Shown here: piece by piece, positions 17,573 through 26,427 of the stretch
Layout of the letters: each line of letters begins with the position of its first letter
Numbering within the stretch: position 1 is the first letter of the stretch
From: an uncultured Bacilli bacterium
GTDB taxonomy: Bacteria > Bacillota_I > Bacilli_A > RF39 > UBA660
Reading direction: 5' to 3'
Length of the DNA: 64,000 nt
NCBI GenBank assembly: GCA_934183155.1
Contig: CAKPSB010000003.1
Coordinates: 1-64,000, forward strand
The notes under the pieces: model-generated
What the model saw: only the letters and a program-made list of their open reading frames with translations
The model's database searches: none
Told to the model about the DNA's origin: nothing
Translations under genes and position numbers: made by a program

Positions 17573-18217
17573 TTATTCTTTTAAAACTTCAACTGATTTT
17601 TTATAATCAGGCATATGTTTTTCAACCGTTTGCCAAAATTCCCTCGAATGATCAAAATGAACAAAATGAGAAAGTTCATGAATAATTACATAATCAATTT
17701 CATGAACACCATATTCAATTAACTTTGAATTTAAAGTAATTGAATCATCACGTTTATTACAAACGCCCCACCTTGTTTTCATAGATCTTATTTTTAATTT
17801 AGGAAAAGGAATATCCTCATCAAATAAATCATAATTATATGTAAGTCTTTCGTTAAACACCCGTTTTGTCTCTAACTTTAACCATTTTTCTAACATTATA
17901 TCATCTTTAGTATAAATTTTATTACTATCTAACTGTATATCATCAAATGGTACTTTTATTATATCATACTTTTGTCCCAAATAATAAAATGAAGAAGCCT
18001 TTTCCATTTTTTTCTTAGCTTTAGACAATGCTTTTTGTAAAAAAAGCTTTTCATTATCCAAAATTGTTTTTACTTCCCTTTTTGTTGTCAAATAATTAGT
18101 TGTAACGCAAATAGTCATATCATCTTTTATTTTAATATAAGTATTTTTGTTATTTTTTTTTATAACCAAAACCTTATACGTCTCACCATTTAATTTATAA
18201 TTAAACATAACTTCCAT
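17573..18217 (-). CDS. YgjP-like metallopeptidase-domain protein (DUF45)
   Basis: 214 residues, no signal peptide. The C-terminal half contains HELSHFVHFDHSREFW, a zincin motif (HExxH with a further His) characteristic of the YgjP/DUF45 group related to M48 peptidases. The TRWGVCNKRDDSITLN segment just before it is also typical. Substrate is unknown. AGGTGG lies 4 bases before the ATG at 18217. It is the middle gene in the minus-strand series running from murG to the M23 peptidase. Confidence 0.85.
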   Translation of the reverse strand: MEVMFNYKLNGETYKVLVIKKNNKNTYIKIKDDMTICVTTNYLTTKREVKTILDNEKLFLQKALSKAKKKMEKASSFYYLGQKYDIIKVPFDDIQLDSNKIYTKDDIMLEKWLKLETKRVFNERLTYNYDLFDEDIPFPKLKIRSMKTRWGVCNKRDDSITLNSKLIEYGVHEIDYVIIHELSHFVHFDHSREFWQTVEKHMPDYKKSVEVLKE

Positions 18218-18253
18218 TAAACCACCTACTATAGTTTAGCACATTTTAATAAA

Positions 18254-18280
18254 GAAAAAAACTTTCTATAAAAGAAAATT
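18254..18280 (-). terminator. Terminator or attenuator after mscL
   Basis: Minus strand AATTTTC (18274-18280) pairs with GAAAGTT (18260-18266) around a 7-base loop and is followed by seven T. The next gene starts only 40 bases on, so it may be a partial terminator. Confidence 0.6.
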
Positions 18281-18668
18281 ATTTTTTTAAATCAGCCGTA
18301 CAGTGAGGGCATTTAACCGCTTTTAAATTAATGTCACTAAAACAATATGGACAAGTTTTACTTGTCTTAACTTCTTTTTTATTAGATTTAATTTTAAATT
18401 TATTAATTGTCTTAACCATACAAAATAAAACAAAGGCCATAATAATAAAATTAATTAATGCCGAAATAAACGTAGATATAAACCCCGCAACATCTTGCCA
18501 ACTATAATGGGCCCCAGCTGTTATAAATTTTAAAATAGGATTTATAAAATTATCTGTAAGTGAACTCACCAATCCTGAAAACGCCGTTCCAATAATTATA
18601 CCAACAGCCATATCCATCATATTACCCTTTAAAGCAAATTCTTTAAATTCATTTAAAAACTTTTTCAT
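18279..18668 (-). CDS. mscL: Large-conductance mechanosensitive channel with C-terminal zinc ribbon
   Basis: 129 residues. The MscL core is clear: an N-terminal amphipathic FKEFALKGNMMDMAVGIIIG, the first helix, then TM2 with ALINFIIMAFVLFCMV. The channel opens under membrane tension to release solutes during osmotic downshock. The C-terminal cytoplasmic helix of classic MscL is followed by a CPYC...CPHC zinc ribbon ending at residue 129, an addition that standard MscL lacks. The ATG at 18668 (GAGGTG, 5 bases upstream) is preferred to the GTG two codons earlier. Confidence 0.93.
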   Translation of the reverse strand: MKKFLNEFKEFALKGNMMDMAVGIIIGTAFSGLVSSLTDNFINPILKFITAGAHYSWQDVAGFISTFISALINFIIMAFVLFCMVKTINKFKIKSNKKEVKTSKTCPYCFSDINLKAVKCPHCTADLKK

Positions 18669-18729
18669 AATCACACCTCATAAACATTGTAAAAAAAAAC
18701 ATACAAAAATCAATTATTTTCATATATTT

Positions 18730-19407
18730 TTATTCTTTAACCTCAAAATATTCTCCAGAATCTAAATACAATATACCTTTTTTATTATTAAACTCTTTAA
18801 TTATATCTAAATAATCATCCAACTTAGAAAACTTATTTAAAGTTAAATAAACTTGATTGCCATCATTCATAGTCAAAAAAAATCTACCATTATCAACCTC
18901 ATTTGGATCATACTTAATTTCTGAAATTCTTTTTATGATTGAATAATCAATACTAGAAATAGCCTTTAAAAATTTAGCATACACCTTATCAGGAACATAA
19001 TTTATAACCGTTGGAACAGAAAAATTATCACTTGTTTCCGTTTTGTCCATTAAAATAGTTTTCTGTTTAGGCAAATAATAAAATAAAGGCAAATTCTCTT
19101 TTACTTCTATCACTACATTATTTAGACCTCTTTTATACACCTTAGCGGCTTTAATATAAATATCTTTTTCTAATTTATTTTGAACATTCATCGGTATAGT
19201 TTTTAAAGCCGATGGATAACTTGAAAGACCAGCCTTTTTTATAATCTGCCAATCACTATATATAATATTATTCTTAACGATAATATTATTAATCTTTACA
19301 TCAGTCAAAAAAGATAAAATAAGCAATAATATTATCAGCATTAATAACGTTAATAAAATTTTACCAATTTTCAATTTTCTTTTTTTCTTTTTAGCCCCTC
19401 GTCCCAA
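18730..19407 (-). CDS. divIB: Cell division protein DivIB/FtsQ
   Basis: 225 residues. A short basic cytosolic start (GRGAKKKKRKLKIG), one membrane helix (about 16-38), an FtsQ-type POTRA domain beginning VKINNIIVKNNIIY, and a beta domain (KENLPLFYYL onward). It is a bitopic divisome protein that works with FtsL and DivIC at the septum. It lies 21 bases after murG, a common dcw-cluster neighbour. Slightly shorter than B. subtilis DivIB, lacking much of the C-terminal tail. ftsA and ftsZ are not in the window. Confidence 0.88.
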   Translation of the reverse strand: MGRGAKKKKRKLKIGKILLTLLMLIILLLILSFLTDVKINNIIVKNNIIYSDWQIIKKAGLSSYPSALKTIPMNVQNKLEKDIYIKAAKVYKRGLNNVVIEVKENLPLFYYLPKQKTILMDKTETSDNFSVPTVINYVPDKVYAKFLKAISSIDYSIIKRISEIKYDPNEVDNGRFFLTMNDGNQVYLTLNKFSKLDDYLDIIKEFNNKKGILYLDSGEYFEVKE

Positions 19408-19428
19408 TTAAATCACCTATTCTATAAT

Positions 19429-20505
19429 TTAATCAATTATTTTCTTGATATTTTCATATATTATTTCTGTGCTGTTTTTAATTTCCATTTTTTCTAAATT
19501 TTTCTTCATTTCACCACATTTTACCCTATCACATATTAATCTATCCGTTGCCTTTGATAAAGTTCTATCTTTTAAATCTTTTTCCTCAATCATAACTGCC
19601 GCTTGATTATTTACTAAATCTAAAGCATTCAAATATTGATGATTATTAGCTACAAAAGGAGATGGAATTAAAATAGATGGCACTTTAAGTGCAATTATTT
19701 CACTTAAAGTAGAAGCACCAGCCCTAGAAATCATAACATCAGCCTCTTTCATAATACTAGTTAATCCTTCATAAAATGGTAATATTTTAACATTTGAAGG
19801 AAATTCATGTTTTATCACATCGTCATAAGAACTTTTTCCAGTAATAAATAAAACTTCATAATTTTTAGCCTTAAAATGTTTAAGTTCACTTTCTAAATAT
19901 TTACTTACTCTTCCAGCGCCAAGAGAACCCATAACAATTAAAACTAACTTTTTATTAGGAGTTAATCCAAGCATTTTCTTATCAGCTGCCATAACTCCCT
20001 TCGCATCCTCACCACAAGGATTTCCAGTAACAATTGTCTTATTCTTAGGCATTTTATCCAAAGAAGAAACAAAAGATACGCCAATTAAATCTGAATATTT
20101 ACTTAAAAATCGATTTGATTTCCCAGGAAGCGAATTTTGTTCATGTAAAAATGTCTTATATCCTAATTTTTTGGCGCTAATAATTACCGGAACAGTTACA
20201 TAACCACCAACACCAATAACAATATCAGGATTAAAATCCTTAATTATTTTTCGACATTTTCTAAAAGCTTTAAACAAACATTTAACTGTCTTTACATTTT
20301 TAAACAAATGTTTTTTGTTAAAACCATATATTTCAATTGACTCAAATGGAATACCACGTGCTGGAACTATATCCTTTTCCATTCTATTATGAGTTCCAAT
20401 ATATAAAAACTCACTATCAGGTTCTTTCTCCTTTATCTTTTTTATAATAGCCAGTGCCGGATAAATATGACCACCTGTTCCACCCGCACTTATAATAACT
20501 CTCAT
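19429..20505 (-). CDS. murG: UDP-GlcNAc:lipid I N-acetylglucosaminyltransferase MurG
   Basis: 358 residues, the normal family length. It converts lipid I to lipid II at the inner face of the membrane. The N-terminal glycine-rich loop GGTGGHIYPALAI, the ATGNP-like VTGNPCG segment and the C-terminal donor-binding ISRAGASTLSEI are all visible (GT28 family). A strong promoter lies about 20 bases upstream, and the gene leads a minus-strand series through divIB, mscL, the YgjP-like gene and the M23 peptidase. Confidence 0.97.
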   Translation of the reverse strand: MRVIISAGGTGGHIYPALAIIKKIKEKEPDSEFLYIGTHNRMEKDIVPARGIPFESIEIYGFNKKHLFKNVKTVKCLFKAFRKCRKIIKDFNPDIVIGVGGYVTVPVIISAKKLGYKTFLHEQNSLPGKSNRFLSKYSDLIGVSFVSSLDKMPKNKTIVTGNPCGEDAKGVMAADKKMLGLTPNKKLVLIVMGSLGAGRVSKYLESELKHFKAKNYEVLFITGKSSYDDVIKHEFPSNVKILPFYEGLTSIMKEADVMISRAGASTLSEIIALKVPSILIPSPFVANNHQYLNALDLVNNQAAVMIEEKDLKDRTLSKATDRLICDRVKCGEMKKNLEKMEIKNSTEIIYENIKKIID

Positions 20506-20525
20506 ACAATCACATCCTTATAAAT

Positions 20526-20554
20526 ATTATATACATAATTATATTTAACCGCAA
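20526..20554 (-). promoter_or_regulatory. Sigma-A promoter of murG
   Basis: Minus strand -35 TTGCGG (20549-20554), 17-bp spacer, -10 TATAAT (20526-20531). The predicted start leaves a short leader with AAGGATG as ribosome site. Confidence 0.65.
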
Positions 20555-20569
20555 GTAAATAAATACATT

Positions 20570-22495
20570 TTAAAAAATCTCATTTTTAATATTGACAATT
20601 AACTCTTTCTTTCTCAAAATACGATGAGATAAAATCATACATATTACAACCATAATTAAACATAAAATAAAACTTAACAAAAGTAATCTATAATCAAAAA
20701 TTGATATTTTTAATCTAAAAACCTTACCAACATTTATATATAAAAATTTAAAAATCAAAAGGACAAATGGCAATGCATACAAAAATGATTTCAAACTTAT
20801 AATTAAACTTTCTATAAATAAAATCATTTTTATTCGGCAAAAATGAAGGCCCAAAGAATTTAACGTTGAAAATTCCTTTTTTCTTAACTTTATATTAGCC
20901 GAAGTAATATTAAAAACAGTCGTTATACAAATAAAAATAATTAACATCATAACCAAAAAAACAAAAATTTTTATAACCAATACAAAATTATTTATAAGTT
21001 CTCTTGCTTTTTTTATGTTACTATAAGTCAATTCAATATTTCTTTTTCTAGCATAGTCATTAAGTAATCTATCTATATCTCGCTTATCGGTTGTAAGATA
21101 AGATACTGCCTGATAATTAGGGCAAACTGACAAAAACTTCTTATCAGACAAATTTAAAATTAATGTATCACTTTTTAAATGTTCCTTAAATCCAAAAGGT
21201 ATATTTTTTGTAAGTTTTACATCTATATTTACATCATTAATCTTAATTTTATTTAAATTTTTAAAAGGTTCATAATTTAATTTAGTAACTAAATTACCAT
21301 CATTCTTAATTTCCACTACCTTATTAACAATTTCATTATTACCTAAATTTGTAATCATCGCATTCATACTATCGTGATACCCTACCTTAAATTTACTTTT
21401 AGGAATTTGAACATCAACATTACACATTTTAAATACTATAACATTTTTTGCCTTCAACTTTTGACTAATACTCTCTAAATATGAATAATCAGCCACTAAA
21501 GAAACATCATATTCAGGTAAAACAACATAATCATTCAATATATTAAAAGTATATTTCATAAAAATAAAAAAACTATTAAAAAGAAAAATAAAAACAAAAA
21601 GGCAAACAATTAAACTCCTATATTTTTTCTTTTCTCTTTCATAATTTAACAAAGCATAATTAAAAATAAAAAATTTATTTAAATTATAATTATTTTTATA
21701 ATCATCATAATGCTCATAAATAAATGACATAATACTATATTTTCTTATATTTCTAAGAGGTAAAAAAGAAGCAAATATAATAATTAATAACATAAAAAAT
21801 AGCGAAATTAAGATAAAAGGTAAATAAATAGATAAAGACAAATCATTAAACATCTCATATAAAAGTTTATTTATAATTTTAATTAAAAAATAATTAAATC
21901 CTAAACTTATCATAAAACCTACAATTATTCCGGCAATACCTACAATTACCCCTTGATAAAAATATATTTTATATAATTCCCTATTTCCAGCACCACTTAT
22001 TTTAAACAAAAATATATCTTTTTTTTGCTTTCTAATAGAAATATTAAACGAATTATAAATAATTAAAAAAACTGAAATAGATAAAATAAAAATTATACTA
22101 ATTAATACTTTTTTAAATAAATTAAGCATATTTTCTTCCCTACTTATCCCATACAAAGAAAGAAGTTTATTATTATAAACAACCTGATCACACCTATTAT
22201 ATTTACATATTTTTTCAGTATAAATATAAGTCTTTTTAATGTTTTTAAACTTTATATAATAAGTATCATTACTAACCTTTACAATACTTTGTTTATTTAT
22301 ACTATTTAAACTTCCAATTATTTTAACATGATAATCACCAGATGTCTTTATCACCATTTTTATTAAATAACTTCTAAAAGAAGAAAATAAAATACTAATA
22401 CCAAATAAAAGCATACTAGACAAAATTATACCAACAAACATAGTAATAGTTTGTTTTTTACTTTTTTTTAAATATTTAATGCTTAATGACAACAT
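20570..22495 (-). CDS. FtsX-type ABC transporter permease
   Basis: 641 residues. One hydrophobic helix near 17-35 is followed by an extracytosolic part, three helices near 125-250, another helix near 290-315, a second extracytosolic region, and three C-terminal helices, as in duplicated FtsX/MacB-type permeases. The KKQTITMFVGIILSS start and the repeat of the FtsX core support this. It overlaps the ATPase gene by 20 bases. Such systems either export peptides or sense and remove them. The 35-aa peptide gene at the head of the operon points to a peptide substrate, which is inference. Confidence 0.85.
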   Translation of the reverse strand: MLSLSIKYLKKSKKQTITMFVGIILSSMLLFGISILFSSFRSYLIKMVIKTSGDYHVKIIGSLNSINKQSIVKVSNDTYYIKFKNIKKTYIYTEKICKYNRCDQVVYNNKLLSLYGISREENMLNLFKKVLISIIFILSISVFLIIYNSFNISIRKQKKDIFLFKISGAGNRELYKIYFYQGVIVGIAGIIVGFMISLGFNYFLIKIINKLLYEMFNDLSLSIYLPFILISLFFMLLIIIFASFLPLRNIRKYSIMSFIYEHYDDYKNNYNLNKFFIFNYALLNYEREKKKYRSLIVCLFVFIFLFNSFFIFMKYTFNILNDYVVLPEYDVSLVADYSYLESISQKLKAKNVIVFKMCNVDVQIPKSKFKVGYHDSMNAMITNLGNNEIVNKVVEIKNDGNLVTKLNYEPFKNLNKIKINDVNIDVKLTKNIPFGFKEHLKSDTLILNLSDKKFLSVCPNYQAVSYLTTDKRDIDRLLNDYARKRNIELTYSNIKKARELINNFVLVIKIFVFLVMMLIIFICITTVFNITSANIKLRKKEFSTLNSLGLHFCRIKMILFIESLIISLKSFLYALPFVLLIFKFLYINVGKVFRLKISIFDYRLLLLSFILCLIMVVICMILSHRILRKKELIVNIKNEIF

Positions 22496-23156
22496 TCTTT
22501 ATGATCTTCCCATCACTCATAGTAATAACTCTATCAGCCTCTTTAACAAGTGATACATCATGCGTAACCATAATTATTGTTTGTTTATATTTTTTATTAT
22601 AAAATTTTAAAATTTTCATAATTTGTTTACTATTTTTACTATCTAAATTACCAGTTGGCTCATCTGCCAATAATAATTTAGGACGATTTATCAAAGCTCT
22701 ACCAATACCCGCTCTTTGCTGCTCACCACCAGATAAATCATTCGGAAAGCTATTTTTTTTATTTAAAATTCCTAAATTTTTAAGTAATCCATCAACCTTA
22801 GCATTATCAACTTCTCTTCCATCAAACAAAGCTGGTAATAAAATATTTTCTTTTATATTTAAAACCGGAATTAAATTATAAAACTGATAAACAATTCCAA
22901 TAAATTTTCGTCTAAAAACAGTTAATTTTTTATTAGTCATTTTAAATATATCATTATTATTTATTAAAACAGTTCCACTTGATGGTTTATCTAAACCACC
23001 TAAAAGATGCAAAAGTGTACTTTTACCACTACCGCTTTTACCAACTATAGCCACAAATTCACCCTTTTTAACATTAAAAGTAACATTATTTAAAGCGCAA
23101 AAATTATTTTTACCATATGACTTACTCAAATTTTTAACATTTAAAACTTCCATCAT
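22476..23156 (-). CDS. ABC transporter ATP-binding protein (LolD/MacB type)
   Basis: 226 residues with all ABC motifs: Walker A GKSGSGKSTLLH near residue 40, Q-loop VYQFYNLIPVLN, signature LSGGEQQRAGIG and Walker B LLLADEPTGNLD. This Q-loop and signature combination is typical of the MacB/LolD/BceA branch that pairs with FtsX permeases. The ATG follows the TAA of the small peptide gene without a gap (TAAATG), and the permease overlaps its end, so translation of all three is coupled. Confidence 0.93.
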   Translation of the reverse strand: MMEVLNVKNLSKSYGKNNFCALNNVTFNVKKGEFVAIVGKSGSGKSTLLHLLGGLDKPSSGTVLINNNDIFKMTNKKLTVFRRKFIGIVYQFYNLIPVLNIKENILLPALFDGREVDNAKVDGLLKNLGILNKKNSFPNDLSGGEQQRAGIGRALINRPKLLLADEPTGNLDSKNSKQIMKILKFYNKKYKQTIIMVTHDVSLVKEADRVITMSDGKIIKNVVIKH

Positions 23157-23264
23157 TTACATTCCCTTCTTTTTTAAAGCTCTAGCTATATAAATGCCTG
23201 TAATAATTACTTTATTTTTTTTAATTTTATAACTAATAGCATATTTTAATAAATCTGTTTTCAT
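23157..23264 (-). CDS. Small cationic peptide at the head of an ABC transporter operon
   Basis: A 35-residue frame starting at 23264 with GAGGTGG 7 bases upstream and ending in TAA directly joined to the ATG of the ABC ATPase. The peptide has an amphipathic, strongly basic middle and end (SYKIKKNKVIITGIYIARAL followed by three lysines). There is no classical signal peptide or double-glycine leader. An in-frame upstream extension to 23357 lacks a ribosome site. It could be an exported toxin or signal peptide, a sensor leader, or simply a translational coupler. Real translation is likely from its spacing; function is unknown. Confidence 0.6.
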   Translation of the reverse strand: MKTDLLKYAISYKIKKNKVIITGIYIARALKKKGM

Positions 23265-23389
23265 CACTACCACCTCATTTATTAACATAGTAATTAAAAA
23301 CACATAAATCCTACTTAAAATTAAAAAAATGTAATTTTTTAGTATTACAAGCTTCAAACTATAAATTTTAAATATCTTTTAAGTAATCA
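23265..23389. other. AT-rich stretch between peptide operon and tRNA-Lys
   Basis: This stretch, together with the tRNA and terminators to 23633, has no protein gene. It should hold the promoter of the peptide-ABC operon, but no convincing -35/-10 pair stands out. Confidence 0.4.
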
Positions 23390-23419
23390 TTGATTTTTTT
23401 GTATAATTTATGCTATACT
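23390..23419 (+). promoter_or_regulatory. Promoter of tRNA-Lys
   Basis: -35 TTGATT (23390-23395), 18-bp spacer, extended -10 TGCTATACT (-10 at 23414-23419). The predicted start is just before the tRNA 5' end at 23432. Confidence 0.7.
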
Positions 23420-23431
23420 TATTATGCACAT

Positions 23432-23507
23432 GTCTCCTTAGCTCAGTTGGTAGAGCAACTGACTCTTAATCAGTGGGTCTGGGGTTCGAGCCCCCAAGGG
23501 GACACCA
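23432..23507 (+). tRNA. tRNA-Lys (anticodon CTT)
   Basis: Acceptor GTCTCCT/AGGGGAC, D arm GCTCAGTTGGTAGAGC, anticodon stem ACTGA/TCAGT with loop CTCTTAA (anticodon CTT, reading AAG), T arm with GGTTCGAGCC, discriminator A and encoded CCA. Many AT-rich relatives rely on tRNA-Lys(TTT) alone, so a CTT isoacceptor is mildly notable. It stands alone on the plus strand with its own promoter and terminator. Confidence 0.97.
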
Positions 23508-23517
23508 TTTAAACATT

Positions 23518-23540
23518 AAAGCCTTTTTATAAGGCTTTTT
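23518..23540 (+). terminator. Terminator of tRNA-Lys
   Basis: AAAGCCTT (23518-23525) pairs with AAGGCTTT (23531-23538) with a 5-base loop, followed by T residues. Confidence 0.8.
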
Positions 23541-23587
23541 ATATAGCAGTTACTATAACTTAATTATCCTATATTAATTTTAAAAGC

Positions 23588-23623
23588 AAAAAATCTACAT
23601 GCCACCTCGTGTAGATTTTTTTT
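23588..23623. terminator. Bidirectional terminator after the amidotransferase gene
   Basis: A 12-bp stem (AAAAAATCTACA at 23588-23599 and TGTAGATTTTTT at 23610-23621) with a 10-base loop. It ends the minus-strand gene at 23634 and stops read-through from tRNA-Lys. Confidence 0.85.
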
Positions 23624-23633
23624 AAATAACTTC

Positions 23634-24374
23634 TTAAAATTTTTTATTATTTTTTTTCATGCATTGTTTAATAAATAATTTAAATAATCCAATATTTTCA
23701 TATTCAATCTCAGGATGAAATTGAACTCCAACCATCCACCAACTACTCTCTTTATTTTCAATAACTTCTATAACACCATCTTCACTTTTACCTGTGATTT
23801 TAAATATACTTTTACAAATAAATAGTTCCTCTTTAGCCATCGAATTATGAAGCGAAGGCATATTTATAATGTTTTTTCCAAAAACCTCATAAATTTTAGA
23901 GTTTTTGTCTAAAAATACTTTATGCTTAGAATCATTTATATAATTAACATTAAAAGGATCTAACTTGTTATGTCCAACTTTATCATACAAATACCTACCC
24001 TCATCTTCATATTTAAAATTTTTAGTAATTTGATCATATGAAAGTTCATTAGGAAATTGACTTCTATACCACTCATAACCAGCCATTGCCTGTAGACCTA
24101 AACAAACACCCAAAACAGGAATTTTATGCAAATAAGCCCAATGAAGTGCACAAATATGTGAGCTACCTAAATGTGGCCCTCCTTGAATTATTAAACCATC
24201 ACACAAATTTATTTCATCTTCATTAAACTTTTCATCTGGAAATAAAAGACCTATTGGAATACCTCCGGCTTCTTCTATTCTCTTTGGAAAATTATCAACA
24301 AATCTTGTTTGACATAAAAAAGGATCATCTTCATTCATTTTTCTTGGAGCAATAACCCCTATTACTGGTTTCAT
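23634..24374 (-). CDS. Class I glutamine amidotransferase, peptidase C26 / PuuD-like
   Basis: 246 residues. The catalytic nucleophile is in GVCLGLQAM, and the His-Glu pair is in VQFHPEIEYEN near the C-terminus. The N-terminal PVIGVIAPR and LIIQGGPHLGSS are typical of the C26 gamma-glutamyl hydrolase group, which includes PuuD (gamma-Glu-GABA hydrolase). The exact substrate is not readable from sequence. No partner synthetase gene is beside it, so it probably works as a stand-alone hydrolase. GGGGG lies 8 bases before the ATG. Confidence 0.85.
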   Translation of the reverse strand: MKPVIGVIAPRKMNEDDPFLCQTRFVDNFPKRIEEAGGIPIGLLFPDEKFNEDEINLCDGLIIQGGPHLGSSHICALHWAYLHKIPVLGVCLGLQAMAGYEWYRSQFPNELSYDQITKNFKYEDEGRYLYDKVGHNKLDPFNVNYINDSKHKVFLDKNSKIYEVFGKNIINMPSLHNSMAKEELFICKSIFKITGKSEDGVIEVIENKESSWWMVGVQFHPEIEYENIGLFKLFIKQCMKKNNKKF

Positions 24375-24453
24375 AAAACAAACCCCCTAAATTATTTTAT
24401 TTAATTAAATTAAAATAATTATAACAAAACATAAAAAGTAATTCAATCACCGC

Positions 24454-25227
24454 CTAAAGAATAAGCTTTTTTATTTTTTCTAATCCATTTTTTTCTAATC
24501 TAGATATTTGCGCTTGACTTATACCAATTTCAGCTGCAAGTTCAGTTTGCGTTTTACCAATTAAATATCTTTGTGTAATAATATACCTTTCCTTATCCTT
24601 AATCTCATTCAAAGCTTTCCTTAAAGCAATCTTCGTTTCCAAATCATATATCTGATCGTCTTCCGAAAGCTGATCAGATAAATATATAACATCACCACCA
24701 TCGCTATAAATCGGTTCAAACATACTAACAGTATCCTTCAAACTATTTAAAGAAAGCGCTACTTCCCACTCAGGTAAATTCATTTTTGCAGCAATCAAGC
24801 TAACTGAAGGTTCTTCATTGTTCTGATATGTAAGTGTTTCCTTTAGCTTTAAAGCTTTATAAGCTATATCCTTAATACTTCTAGAAATTCTAAGAGATGT
24901 ATTATCCCTTAAATATCTTTTAACTTCACCCAAAATCATTGGAACAGCATACGTACTAAACCTAACTCCATGGGAAAGATCAAAGTTATCAATAGCCTTA
25001 ATTAAGCCAATTACTCCAACTTGAAATAAATCATCCAAGTTATCACATCTACCAGAAAAACTTTTTAAAACCGCTAAAACCAATTTCAAATTACCATTAA
25101 TCAAAGTATCTTTTGCTTCCATATTCCCACTTTGATAACTTTTAAACAACTCTACTTGCCTTTCATTAGATAAAACTTCAATATTCGCAGTATTCACGCC
25201 ACATATATCAACTTTATGACGTGCCAT
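24454..25227 (-). CDS. sigG: RNA polymerase sporulation sigma factor G
   Basis: 257 residues. The N-terminus MARHKVDICGVNTANIEVLS matches the start that distinguishes sigma-G from sigma-F. Region 2 (LDDLFQVGVIGLIKAIDNFD), region 3 and region 4 (RYLIGKTQTELAAEIGISQ, then QISRLEK) are all intact. It directs late forespore transcription after engulfment. The ATG at 25227 is preferred, with AGGAG 8 bases upstream. In Bacillus sigG directly follows sigE; here four other genes lie between them. Confidence 0.95.
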   Translation of the reverse strand: MARHKVDICGVNTANIEVLSNERQVELFKSYQSGNMEAKDTLINGNLKLVLAVLKSFSGRCDNLDDLFQVGVIGLIKAIDNFDLSHGVRFSTYAVPMILGEVKRYLRDNTSLRISRSIKDIAYKALKLKETLTYQNNEEPSVSLIAAKMNLPEWEVALSLNSLKDTVSMFEPIYSDGGDVIYLSDQLSEDDQIYDLETKIALRKALNEIKDKERYIITQRYLIGKTQTELAAEIGISQAQISRLEKNGLEKIKKLIL

Positions 25228-25272
25228 AATAAAACTCCTTTCTACCATTATATTGGTAAAAAGAAGTTAATT

Positions 25273-25785
25273 TTAAACAAAAAGATAAATAAATAACAAA
25301 ATTAAAAAAATCAAAAATAAAATCATAGAAAATATAAAAATAATTTGTTTATTACTAAAACATTTCTTTAACTTATTATATATAAAATACAAATATATAA
25401 ATAATCCAAATATTAAACACAAATATGACAAAAAAATAGAAATTTTTAAACAAATCATAGAAAAAACTATACATATAATTAAAAATATACTATTTGAAGC
25501 AAATAAATTAAAATAATTAATAAAGCTTATTTTTCTTTCATATAAATGAACTAAAAAAGGCAAAATAAAGAAAAAAATAAAACCAAATAACAAAACAAGC
25601 ATAAATGAAAATAAATAATTTTCTTTTACTTGTGACACTGTTACAAACTGATTTAAAACATTTGCGTTTTCAATAAAAGACTCAGTATTTAATTTTACAA
25701 TAGATTGCTTTAAAAAAACATAAAAAATAGCTAAAACTAAAGATGTTATCCCAACAAGTAATATATTTTTATAAATTTTTACCAT
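25273..25785 (-). CDS. Small multi-pass membrane protein
   Basis: 170 residues with about five hydrophobic helices and one external loop after the first (residues 30-55, TESFIENANVLNQFVTVSQ). The shape resembles Yip1-type or DUF-type bacterial membrane proteins, but I do not recognise a specific family. It overlaps the PAP2 gene by 17 bases and shares its direction, so it is translationally coupled to it. It lies directly before sigG and may be part of a sporulation or membrane-lipid gene group. The ATG at 25785 (AAAGG, 8 bases before) is the best of several close starts. Confidence 0.75.
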   Translation of the reverse strand: MVKIYKNILLVGITSLVLAIFYVFLKQSIVKLNTESFIENANVLNQFVTVSQVKENYLFSFMLVLLFGFIFFFILPFLVHLYERKISFINYFNLFASNSIFLIICIVFSMICLKISIFLSYLCLIFGLFIYLYFIYNKLKKCFSNKQIIFIFSMILFLIFLILLFIYLFV

Positions 25786-26386
25786 CAACATCACCTTTTA
25801 AATACTTATCTAAAATAGAAATATATACAATCAAATAAGCCCCACTAATAGCAAAACCAGCACATACATCACTAGGATAATGAACCCCTAAATAAATACG
25901 ACTCATTCCTATCAAAAAAATAAAAATACCTAAAAAAACTTTAAAAATAACCTTAGAACTTTTATCCAAATTTATCCTATCAATTAAAAAAATAATAAAA
26001 CCATAAAAGCCTAATGATAACATAGCGTGTCCAGAAGGAAAACTATAACCACTTTCAAAAACCATCATTAAATCATAAGGTCTAGGTCGTGCGAAAAATA
26101 ATTTTAAAAAGTAATTAAATAAAAAAATTAAAACAGCATTTGTAGTTATCAAAAAACCATATTTTTTATCAATAAAAAAGCTTAAAAAACATATTAAAAT
26201 TATCATAAAAGGACTTGAAAATAAAGTAACAAATTTATATAAACAAGTTAATAAATTATTATCAATTTTAACTATATTATATATATAGTTATCAAAAGGA
26301 TATATTTTATTAATTGAAACCATATAAGCAAAAAATAAAAATATACATAATAAAAATGTAAAAACAAACCATTTAAACTTTGTCAT
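25769..26386 (-). CDS. PAP2-family phosphatase
   Basis: 205-residue membrane protein with five to six helices and the three conserved phosphatase motifs: KLFFARPRPYD near residue 97, YSFPSGHAML near 115, and SRIYLGVHYPSDVCAG near 160. These enzymes dephosphorylate lipid pyrophosphates such as undecaprenyl pyrophosphate or phosphatidylglycerophosphate at the outer face. The position among wall and spore genes suggests an undecaprenyl-pyrophosphate role, which is inference. It has a weak ribosome site and overlaps the following small membrane protein. Confidence 0.88.
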   Translation of the reverse strand: MTKFKWFVFTFLLCIFLFFAYMVSINKIYPFDNYIYNIVKIDNNLLTCLYKFVTLFSSPFMIILICFLSFFIDKKYGFLITTNAVLIFLFNYFLKLFFARPRPYDLMMVFESGYSFPSGHAMLSLGFYGFIIFLIDRINLDKSSKVIFKVFLGIFIFLIGMSRIYLGVHYPSDVCAGFAISGAYLIVYISILDKYLKGDVDGKNL

Positions 26387-26427
26387 TCTATCATCAACCT
26401 TACATCAAAATAATATCTTATGATTTT

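Noticed and set aside
23265..23357. 31-residue upstream extension of the small cationic peptide
   Set aside because: The ATG at 23357 has no ribosome site, while GAGGTGG directly precedes the inner ATG at 23264.
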